Source: Microbacteriaceae bacterium (GTDB lineage: Bacteria; Actinomycetota; Actinomycetes; Actinomycetales; Microbacteriaceae). From it: a stretch of 5,485 nt of DNA. A program made the translations under genes and the position numbers. Below the pieces are notes generated by a model. The model was not told where the DNA came from and made no database searches. It saw only the letters and a list, made by a program, of their open reading frames with translations. Each line of letters begins with the position of its first letter. The first letter of the stretch is position 1. Below are positions 1 through 3,986 of the stretch, piece after piece. The stretch covers positions 1-5,485 of the forward strand of contig WOYR01000169.1 of assembly GCA_011620705.1 (NCBI GenBank), given 5' to 3'.

Positions 1-152
1 AGTTCACCATCGAGATGATCATCGCCGCAGACGGGAAGGTGCAGGGCATGGTCGCTGTCATCCGCGACGTGTCCAAGGCATTCGAGCAGACCAAGGCTCT
101 GCGCAAGGAGATCGCGGAACTCAAGAGGCCGACCGCCGCGGAACCGGCCTAG
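1..152 (+). CDS. PAS-domain protein, C-terminal end only (partial)
   Basis: The reading frame is open from base 3 (codons TTC ACC ATC...) to a TAG at 150-152, leaving 49 residues of the C-terminus; the start lies outside the window. The visible part begins with a beta-strand-rich stretch (FTIEMIIAADGKVQGMVAVI), followed by RDVSKAFEQTKALRKEIAEL. This matches the end of a PAS fold: a beta-hairpin with a D-G turn, the 'G.vAviRDv' last strand, then an amphipathic helix starting with a 'T/S-x-x-F/E-E' segment. PAS domains sense ligands, redox state or light and pass the signal to a partner domain. Here nothing follows the PAS helix except a short Pro/Ala-rich tail, so this is either a stand-alone PAS protein or one with its output domain at the N-terminus. 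The ligand cannot be judged from this fragment. The family call is fairly secure; the role is unknown. Confidence 0.72.
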   Translation, partial: FTIEMIIAADGKVQGMVAVIRDVSKAFEQTKALRKEIAELKRPTAAEPA

Positions 153-207
153 AACCGGCTGGGTCCGGTCTCCAGCTCCGGCTCGCTCGGCGGCCCCTCA
201 CGGCGCA

Positions 208-223
208 GCGGCGCGAGCGCCGC
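208..223 (+). terminator. GC-rich hairpin after the PAS gene, possible terminator
   Basis: GCGGCGC (208-214) and GCGCCGC (217-223) are perfect inverted repeats; as RNA this would be a 6-bp stem with a CGAG loop. A second hairpin follows, GCCGGC (235-240) and GCCGGC (246-251) around a CGCGC loop. They lie 55-100 bases after the PAS stop and before the transporter. There is no T-run, which is common for actinobacterial terminators, but such hairpins also arise easily by chance at this base composition. The rest of the 150-bp gap shows nothing coding. Confidence 0.3.
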
Positions 224-289
224 GGTGCCCTCCAGCCGGCCGCGCGCCGGCCCGGGCTCGGACGGGACGTCGCTGCCGGCCGACGACGG

Positions 290-295
290 TAGCGT
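290..295 (+). promoter_or_regulatory. Possible -10 element for leaderless transporter mRNA
   Basis: TAGCGT at 290-295 fits the actinobacterial -10 pattern TAnnnT, and its last T is 8 bases before the A of the ATG at 303. That is the spacing expected when transcription starts at or next to the start codon (leaderless mRNA). No clear Shine-Dalgarno sequence precedes 303, which agrees with this. No convincing -35 hexamer was found about 17 bases upstream. The placement is inference from spacing. Confidence 0.35.
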
Positions 296-302
296 TGCAG
301 CG

Positions 303-1286
303 ATGTCGACGCCGCCCGATTCCCCGCCGCCGGTTCCGGCGGAGGCGGCTGCGCATCCGCTCCGACTCGCGCTGCTGCTGCTCGCCGCCTTCGGCACCGG
401 CATCCTCGTGGCACTGCAGTCGCGCATCAACGGGCAGCTCGGCCAGGAGCTCGGCGACGGCTTCTTCGCCGCGTTCATCTCCTTCGGCTCGGGGTTCGTG
501 ATCCTCGCCGTCGCGAGCCTGTTCTGGCGGCCGGGCCGGGTGGGCATCCGGCGGGTCGCGACGGCGGTGCGCTCGCGCCGCATCCCGTGGTGGTTCGTGG
601 TCGGGGGAGCGGGGGGCGCGCTGTTCGTGCTCACCCAGTCGCTGGTGGTCGGCCTCGTCGGGGTGGCCCTCTTCACGGTCGGGGTGGTCGCCGGCCAGAC
701 GCTCAGCTCGCTGCTGGTCGACCGGCGCGGGCTCGGATCCATGGCGGCGCAGCCGGTCACCCCGCAGCGGCTGATCGGCGCGGTGATCGCGCTCGCGGCG
801 GTGGTGCTCGCGGCGTCGAGCGAGCTGCGCGGCGACATCCCGTTCTGGGTGCTCCTCGCGCCCTTCATCGCGGGACTGGCGGTCGGCTGGCAGCAGGCGG
901 TCAACGGGCAGGTCAAGGCGGTCGCCGAATCGGCCTTCACCGCCACCTTCGGCAACTTCGCCGTGGGGGCGGGCGTGCTGCTCGTGGCCGCCGTCATCCA
1001 CACCGCGGTCGTGGGATGGCCCGCTCACTTCCCGGCGGCGCCCTGGCTCTATCTCGGCGGCGCGGTGGGGTGCGCGTTCATCGCCGGGCAGGCGGCCATC
1101 GTCCGGAGCACCGGCGTGCTGCTGATGGGACTCGCCGTGCTCTCCGGCCAACTCATGACCGCCGTGGTGTTCGACCTCGTGCTGCCGGTGCAGGCGCACC
1201 CGATCCCGCCGCTGACCATCGTCGGAGCCGGGCTCACCCTCACCGCGGTGGTCGTCGCCGCACTTCCCGGGCCGCGCCGTCGGTGA
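303..1286 (+). CDS. DMT superfamily transporter, YdcZ/DUF606 type
   Basis: A 327-residue polytopic membrane protein. After a Pro/Ala-rich cytoplasmic tail (1-18) about ten hydrophobic helices follow. The protein is an internal duplication of two DUF606 (DMT_YdcZ) units of five helices each. 'LQSRINGQLG' (38-47) in the first half corresponds to 'QQAVNGQV' (197-204) in the second, with the N-G pairs at 43-44 and 201-202. The late helix 'GQTLSSLLVD' (131-140) corresponds to 'GQLMTAVVFD' (282-291). This gives the usual two-repeat architecture of drug/metabolite transporters, acting in the cytoplasmic membrane. The substrate cannot be inferred. ATG 303 was chosen because the protein then begins just before helix 1 and a TAnnnT box sits at leaderless spacing. 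An in-frame GTG at 225 would add 26 low-complexity residues and is less likely. The family is secure; the start is moderately so. Confidence 0.88.
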   Translation: MSTPPDSPPPVPAEAAAHPLRLALLLLAAFGTGILVALQSRINGQLGQELGDGFFAAFISFGSGFVILAVASLFWRPGRVGIRRVATAVRSRRIPWWFVVGGAGGALFVLTQSLVVGLVGVALFTVGVVAGQTLSSLLVDRRGLGSMAAQPVTPQRLIGAVIALAAVVLAASSELRGDIPFWVLLAPFIAGLAVGWQQAVNGQVKAVAESAFTATFGNFAVGAGVLLVAAVIHTAVVGWPAHFPAAPWLYLGGAVGCAFIAGQAAIVRSTGVLLMGLAVLSGQLMTAVVFDLVLPVQAHPIPPLTIVGAGLTLTAVVVAALPGPRRR

Positions 1287-1320
1287 GGACGGCTCTCGGC
1301 GGCACTGCGCCGGAACGTCC
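1287..1320 (+). terminator. Nested hairpin between transporter and DUF2332 gene
   Basis: Directly after the transporter stop (TGA 1284-1286), GGACG (1287-1291) pairs with CGTCC (1316-1320). Inside it CGGCG (1297-1301) pairs with CGCCG (1308-1312) around GCACTG. It could be a weak intrinsic terminator or an mRNA-stabilising 3' structure. With only 55 bp to the next start and no obvious promoter in the gap, some read-through into the DUF2332 gene is likely. No T-run follows. Confidence 0.3.
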
Positions 1321-1341
1321 AGGGAAGGACGAGGCGGCTGC

Positions 1342-2373
1342 GTGAGCGCGACGGCGGACTGGTACGAGCGGGCGGCGGGGGAACTCGCGGCGACCTCCCG
1401 ACTCCAGGTCGCCTGGGCACGGCAGGTCGCAGCCGACCCGGAGCTGGTGGCGCTGATCGACCGGCTGCCGCGCCAGCACCGGCAGCCGTCGCTGCTGTTC
1501 TCGGTCGCGAGCTGGCTGGGCGCGCCCGCGGTCGCCGGCCCGGCGTGGCGGGACTGGGTGCTCGGCAATTGGCCGGCCATCGAGCGCGCCGCGCGCACTC
1601 GGCGCACCCAGACCAACGAGGTCGGACGCTGCGTGCCCCTGCTGCTCGCCCTCGACCGCATCGTCGACAGCACCCCGGGGCCGATCGCCCTGCTCGAACT
1701 GGGCGCATCGGCCGGGCTGTGCCTTCAGGTCGACCGATACTCCTACCGCTTCGACGACGCGCCGGTGCTCGGCGACGGCCTCCCCCTGCTGGCGACGGCC
1801 ACGAGCGGCGCCGGCAGGGCTCCGGCCCGGATGCCCGAGATCGTGTGGCGCCGCGGCGCCGACCTCGCCCCGCTCGACATCGCAGACCCCGACGACGTGA
1901 GCTGGCTCGAGGCGCTGCTGCCCCCGGATCGTCCCGATCGCCGTGCCCGTCTCGCCGCCGCCATCGCGACGGTGCGCGACTCCGGACCGGGGGCGGGGGC
2001 GGCTCGCGTGGTCGAGGGCGATGCGGTGGCCGCCCTCCCGGCGCTGGCCGCCGCCGCGCGGGTCGAGGCACCGGGCGCCACGCTCGTGGTCGCCGCGCTC
2101 GGCACGCTCGTCTACCTGAGCCGGGAGCGGCGGCATGCGGTCGTGGATGCCGCGATCCGGCTCGGGGCGCACCTGGTCACCTTCGAAGGGGCGGGCGTGC
2201 TGCCCGAGGTGGCGGAGCGGCTGCGCGGGATGAGCGCGCCGCATCCGGTCCCGTTCGTCCTCGCCGTGGACGGAGAGCCTCTCGCCTGCGCCGGCCCGCA
2301 CGGCGATCAGGTCTCGTGGCTGTCTGCCTGCTCCGCCGCGGGGCAACCGGAACTCCCAGGCGGCGCCGCCTAG
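1342..2373 (+). CDS. DUF2332 family protein
   Basis: A 343-residue soluble protein, starting at GTG 1342 and ending at TAG 2371-2373. A purine-rich AGGGAAGGA at 1321-1329 could act as a somewhat distant ribosome binding site (12 bases). It matches the uncharacterised DUF2332 family, common in actinobacteria. Marks are an N-terminal helical part (about 4-60), 'RTQTNEVGRC' (88-97), 'LLELGASAGL' (118-126 region), a conserved 'DRYSYRF' (131-137), 'VVEGDAV' (223-229), 'LVYLSRERR' (256-264), and a C-terminal 'GPHGDQVSWL' (318-327). The 'LELGASAG' segment with a later acidic 'EGDA' and a hydrophobic strand (248-260) resembles motif I and later strands of SAM-dependent methyltransferases. A Rossmann-type fold is plausible, but no activity is known to me. 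There is no signal peptide or membrane segment. It lies 36 bp before the DUF3263 gene, so co-transcription is likely. The family is secure; the function is not. Confidence 0.88.
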   Translation: MSATADWYERAAGELAATSRLQVAWARQVAADPELVALIDRLPRQHRQPSLLFSVASWLGAPAVAGPAWRDWVLGNWPAIERAARTRRTQTNEVGRCVPLLLALDRIVDSTPGPIALLELGASAGLCLQVDRYSYRFDDAPVLGDGLPLLATATSGAGRAPARMPEIVWRRGADLAPLDIADPDDVSWLEALLPPDRPDRRARLAAAIATVRDSGPGAGAARVVEGDAVAALPALAAAARVEAPGATLVVAALGTLVYLSRERRHAVVDAAIRLGAHLVTFEGAGVLPEVAERLRGMSAPHPVPFVLAVDGEPLACAGPHGDQVSWLSACSAAGQPELPGGAA

Positions 2374-2374
2374 G

Positions 2375-2391
2375 CTCGGCGCAGCGCCGAG
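2375..2391. repeat. 17-bp perfect palindrome after DUF2332 stop
   Basis: CTCGGCGC (2375-2382) and GCGCCGAG (2384-2391) are perfect reverse complements around a single A. It starts one base after the DUF2332 stop codon and ends 18 bases before the DUF3263 start, just before its GGGAGG ribosome binding site. As RNA it would be a 6-bp stem with a GCAGC loop. As DNA it could be an operator for a dimeric regulator. No T-run follows, so a terminator is only one of several options. Confidence 0.5.
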
Positions 2392-2409
2392 AACGGGAGG
2401 TCGTGGCGG

Positions 2410-2718
2410 ATGACGGGAACCTCGTCGGGAGCACCGATCGATCCTCCGCCGACCGGGCTGAGCGGGCAGGATCTCGCGCTGCTCGACTTCGAGCGGCGCT
2501 GGGCGTCCCGGGTCGGTGCCAAGGAGGCGGCGATCCTCGCGGAGTTCGGCCTTCCAGCCGCCCGCTACTATCAGTTGCTGTACGTGCTGATCGATTCGCC
2601 GGCCGCCCTGCGCCACGATCCTCTGCTCGTGCGTCGCCTGCAGCGCCTGCGTGACGCACGAACGCGATCCCGTGCCGCTCGTACCTTCCGCACCGACACC
2701 CAGGACACCACCGACTAG
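2410..2718 (+). CDS. DUF3263 domain-containing protein
   Basis: A 102-residue cytoplasmic protein. ATG 2410 is preceded at 9 bases by GGGAGG (2395-2400), a good ribosome binding site. Residues about 17-88 match the actinobacterial DUF3263 domain: 'LSGQDLALLDFERRWASRVGAKEAAI' in two pieces (17-27 and 28-42), then 'FGLPAARYYQLLYVLID' (46-62), then 'PLLVRRLQRLRDAR' (71-84). The 'EFGLPAARYYQLL' segment looks like a helix-turn-helix unit, so DNA binding is a reasonable guess, but no function is established that I know of. The first 16 residues are Ser/Gly/Pro-rich and the last 15 Arg/Thr-rich, both probably disordered. Its stop TAG (2716-2718) abuts the ATG of the LytR_C gene with no gap, so the two are almost certainly translated from one mRNA. 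DUF3263 and LytR_C genes are, to my knowledge, often neighbours in this group. Confidence 0.87.
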   Translation: MTGTSSGAPIDPPPTGLSGQDLALLDFERRWASRVGAKEAAILAEFGLPAARYYQLLYVLIDSPAALRHDPLLVRRLQRLRDARTRSRAARTFRTDTQDTTD

Positions 2719-3285
2719 ATGGCCAGCTTTCCGCCCGATCAGTTCGACGACATCCCCCCGGATCTCGTCCGTGTCGGCGCGCACCGCGCTCCCCCGAGGC
2801 GCGGCCGCGGCTGGATCCGCGTCGGCTGGGCGGCGCTGGCCACCGTGGTGCTGGTGATCGCAGGCCTCTTCGGGCTGTCCTTGCTGAACCCGGCGTTCAA
2901 GCTCGACCTGCTGCCCGGCGCCTCTGCGCCGGCCACGCCGAGCGCCAGCGCCACCCCCACCGCCGAGCCGGTCACCGATCCGACCACGGTCGATCCCGCG
3001 CTGAACCTCTCGATCTCGGTGCTGAACGGCTCCGCCACTCCGGGGCTGCAGGACAAGGCGGGAGACGCCATCAAAGGCGCGGGCTGGCCCGACCCTGCGC
3101 GCGCCGACTCCACGACGCACACCGAGAAGACCACGACGATCTACTACAGTTCGGCCGCGTACGAGGGGATCGCGCGCGGGATGGCCGTGCTGCTCGGTAC
3201 CGGAACGGTCCAGCTCTCGGATGCCTTCCCTGGCGCCCCGGTCACGATCGTGGTCGGCGGCGACTACGCCGCTCTCGCCAAGTAG
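2719..3285 (+). CDS. LytR C-terminal domain protein, membrane-anchored
   Basis: 188 residues. The N-terminal tail (1-32) is acidic then basic. A single transmembrane helix follows at about 34-56 (IRVGWAALATVVLVIAGLFG), giving an N-in, C-out anchor. A Pro/Ala/Thr/Ser-rich linker (about 66-93) then leads to a LytR_C domain (about 95-184). Visible marks of that domain are 'ISVLNGSATPGLQDKA' (99-114), 'TTTIYYSSAAYEGIARGMA' (138-156) and 'VTIVVGGDYA' (175-184). LytR_C domains occur at the C-terminus of LytR-CpsA-Psr ligases that attach glycopolymers to peptidoglycan. This protein lacks the catalytic LCP domain, so it is more likely an accessory or structural envelope protein than a ligase. It starts at the base after the DUF3263 stop, with only a weak AGGA (2702-2705) upstream. 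Translation probably depends on coupling to the upstream gene. Confidence 0.88.
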   Translation: MASFPPDQFDDIPPDLVRVGAHRAPPRRGRGWIRVGWAALATVVLVIAGLFGLSLLNPAFKLDLLPGASAPATPSASATPTAEPVTDPTTVDPALNLSISVLNGSATPGLQDKAGDAIKGAGWPDPARADSTTHTEKTTTIYYSSAAYEGIARGMAVLLGTGTVQLSDAFPGAPVTIVVGGDYAALAK

Positions 3286-3286
3286 C

Positions 3287-3345
3287 CCCGCTCCGGGAGC
3301 GCGGCCGGGAGCGCGCGCTCCCGGTTGCCCGCCCAGCGGAGCGGG
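3287..3345 (+). terminator. Nested GC-rich hairpin ending the DUF3263-LytR_C operon
   Basis: It begins 2 bases after the LytR_C stop. The central element is CCGGGAGC (3305-3312), GCGC loop, GCTCCCGG (3317-3324), a perfect 8-bp stem that is palindromic throughout. An outer perfect 9-bp stem, CCCGCTCCG (3287-3295) with CGGAGCGGG (3337-3345), encloses it. A competing hairpin CGCTCC/GGAGCG (3289-3294, 3296-3301) uses the outer left arm. No long T-run follows. The position and the strength of the stems make this the likely end of the operon transcript. Confidence 0.55.
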
Positions 3346-3437
3346 CCGGGTTCGGGCCGCCGTGAGACCGGCGTGTTACGCGCGCGTTTAATCTTTGTTG
3401 AATCGTCGCCATTTCGCCCCCTCGCCCCCTCCGGCCG

Positions 3438-3466
3438 TGTTTGCGGGCTTTTTTCGACAGTACGAT
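3438..3466 (+). promoter_or_regulatory. Possible promoter of the cold-shock gene
   Basis: TACGAT at 3461-3466 is a good -10 hexamer (consensus TATAAT). The region upstream (3438-3460) is AT-richer than its surroundings and has a run of six Ts (3449-3454), but the -35 match is weak: TTGCGG at 3441 is only 14 bases away. Transcription would start near 3473, giving a leader of about 45 bases. The roughly 90 bases before this (3346-3437) contain an AT-rich patch at 3387-3403 (GTTTAATCTTTGTTGAATC area) but no complete promoter that I can support. Confidence 0.35.
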
Positions 3467-3473
3467 CGCGTCA

Positions 3474-3489
3474 CGCCGTTCGCGCGGCG
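3474..3489 (+). other. Hairpin in the cold-shock gene leader
   Basis: CGCCG (3474-3478) pairs with CGGCG (3485-3489) around TTCGCG, at or next to the predicted 5' end of the mRNA. Cold-shock genes are often controlled through leader structure and mRNA stability, so a 5'-terminal hairpin may matter. The stem is only 5 bp and could be chance. Confidence 0.3.
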
Positions 3490-3517
3490 GCTCGGGAACG
3501 CAGCAAGGAGCACTGCC

Positions 3518-3721
3518 ATGGCGAACGGCACCGTGAAATGGTTCAACGCGGAGAAGGGCTACGGATTCATCACGGTGGATGACGGGGGCCAGGATGTCTT
3601 CGTCCACTACTCGGCGATCGACATGACCGGCTACAAGGTGCTCGAAGAGGGCCAGGCCGTCACCTTCGAGGTCGGGACAGGGGCGAAGGGGCCGCAGGCC
3701 GAGAGCGTGCGCCCCGTGTAG
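3518..3721 (+). CDS. cspA: Cold-shock protein, CspA family
   Basis: 67 residues, the usual length of a single cold-shock domain (OB fold). It starts with 'MANGTVKWFNAEKGYGFI'. RNP1 is 'KGYGFI' (13-18) and RNP2 'VFVHYS' (27-32); the surface aromatics W8, F9, F17, F28, H30 and Y31, which stack on nucleic-acid bases, are all present. 'EEGQAVTFEV' (43-52) and 'GPQAESVRPV' (58-67) form the last strands. It binds single-stranded RNA and DNA and acts as an RNA chaperone in the cytoplasm, in cold adaptation or in normal growth. ATG 3518 has an excellent AAGGAG (3505-3510) at 7 bases. The open frame continues upstream to about 3395, but that extension is low-complexity and lacks a ribosome binding site. 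The gene stands alone between the LytR_C hairpin and the groEL control region. Which paralogue it is cannot be told, so the symbol is family-level. Confidence 0.96.
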   Translation: MANGTVKWFNAEKGYGFITVDDGGQDVFVHYSAIDMTGYKVLEEGQAVTFEVGTGAKGPQAESVRPV

Positions 3722-3900
3722 CGAGTCCTCCGCGCGATGGCCCGTCCGTCCCGATAGTCTCGCGGGCGACGGCCCGTTGGGCGGGGGCGGTACATCGTCT
3801 CGGCTGCGGATGCGGCATCCGGTTCTGCGCTCGACGGATGCCGCCCGCGGCCGCCACCGCGCTGCAGACGGTCGCGTTGTCGGCCCATGAGGGCTCCGCG
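3722..3900. other. Non-coding spacer between cold-shock gene and groEL operators
   Basis: I see no credible gene here on either strand. It contains a small hairpin, CGGGC (3763-3767) GACG GCCCG (3772-3776), and the stronger hairpin at 3812-3844 listed separately. A TAGTCT (3755-3760) fits the TAnnnT -10 pattern, but no start codon stands at leaderless distance and no -35 is visible. An open frame starting at 3838 runs through the groEL operators and looks spurious. Confidence 0.5.
3812..3844 (+). terminator. 10-bp perfect hairpin, likely cold-shock gene terminator
   Basis: GCGGCATCCG (3812-3821) and CGGATGCCGC (3835-3844) are perfect reverse complements around a 13-base loop. It is about 90 bases after the cold-shock stop codon and about 57 bases before the groEL operators. 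There is an alternative pairing, CGGATGC (3807-3813) with GCATCCG (3815-3821). No T-run follows. It may end the cold-shock transcript and insulate groEL, or belong to a small RNA; the first is simpler. Confidence 0.45.
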
Positions 3901-3927
3901 CTTGCACTCCCTCATGCCGAGTGCCAG
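3901..3927. promoter_or_regulatory. CIRCE operator 1 (HrcA binding site)
   Basis: CTTGCACTC (3901-3909), exactly 9 bases, then GAGTGCCAG (3919-3927). The CIRCE consensus is TTAGCACTC-N9-GAGTGCTAA; this copy matches 7 of 9 in each arm, with the GCACTC/GAGTGC cores and the 9-base spacing intact. HrcA represses chaperonin genes by binding CIRCE and releases it on heat shock. The element covers the predicted -35 and most of the -10 of groEL, so bound HrcA would block RNA polymerase. Confidence 0.85.
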
Positions 3928-3930
3928 AAT
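3902..3930 (+). promoter_or_regulatory. Predicted sigma-A type promoter of groEL
   Basis: TTGCAC (3902-3907) as -35 and CAGAAT (3925-3930) as -10, with the ideal 17-base spacer. Matches to TTGACA and TATAAT are 4 of 6 each. The start would fall near 3937, inside CIRCE 2, giving a leader of about 50 bases. The hexamers are embedded in CIRCE 1, an arrangement that fits repression by HrcA. Confidence 0.55.
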
Positions 3931-3944
3931 GATGTCTGGCACTC
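3919..3944. repeat. Perfect 9-bp inverted repeat made of inner CIRCE half-sites
   Basis: The right arm of CIRCE 1, GAGTGCCAG (3919-3927), and the left arm of CIRCE 2, CTGGCACTC (3936-3944), are exact reverse complements with 8 bases between them. The arms match each other better than they match the CIRCE consensus at the CCAG/CTGG positions. The half-site order is everted relative to a normal CIRCE. Confidence 0.7.
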
Positions 3945-3962
3945 ATGCGTGATGAGTGCTAA
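3936..3962. promoter_or_regulatory. CIRCE operator 2 (HrcA binding site)
   Basis: CTGGCACTC (3936-3944), 9 bases, then GAGTGCTAA (3954-3962). The right arm matches the CIRCE consensus at 9 of 9 and the left arm at 7 of 9, so this is the better of the two copies. It lies over the predicted transcription start and ends 24 bases before the groEL ATG. It would also be in the mRNA leader, where CIRCE can form a stem-loop that affects mRNA stability in other bacteria. Confidence 0.92.
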
Positions 3963-3966
3963 GTCC

Positions 3967-3974
3967 GGGAGGGA
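3967..3974 (+). promoter_or_regulatory. Ribosome binding site of groEL
   Basis: GGGAGGGA lies 12 bases before the ATG at 3987 and is the only Shine-Dalgarno-like purine run in the leader. The spacing is a little longer than the optimum. It follows CIRCE 2 by 4 bases, so folding of CIRCE in the mRNA would bring structure next to the ribosome landing site. Confidence 0.6.
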
Positions 3975-3986
3975 CGACACACACTT

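Noticed and set aside
141..159. Direct repeat GAACCGGC (141-148 and 152-159) around the PAS stop codon
   Set aside because: Only 8 bases long in very GC-rich DNA, with no further copies and no associated element. Chance is sufficient.
225..302. Earlier GTG start for the DMT transporter
   Set aside because: It would add 26 Ser/Pro/Gly-rich residues with no ribosome binding site and would cover the candidate -10 element.
198..3120. Several very long open frames on the - strand (198-1673, 1049-2071, 1240-3120)
   Set aside because: They are antisense to well-recognised + strand families, are extremely rich in Arg, Ala, Gly and Pro, and show no domain pattern. This is the usual result of high third-position GC.
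3395..3517. N-terminal extension of the cold-shock protein from an upstream in-frame start
   Set aside because: It would add 41 low-complexity residues to a family that is normally about 67 residues long. ATG 3518 has a strong AAGGAG at correct spacing, and the extension covers the likely promoter.
3755..3760. TAGTCT as a -10 box for an unannotated small RNA or leaderless gene
   Set aside because: No start codon stands at the right distance, no -35 is present, and no independent sign of a small RNA exists beyond the terminator-like hairpin at 3812-3844.
3242..3946. - strand frame across the cold-shock gene and its flanks
   Set aside because: It is antisense to a certain gene, crosses hairpins and operators, and has an Arg/Pro-rich shadow composition.
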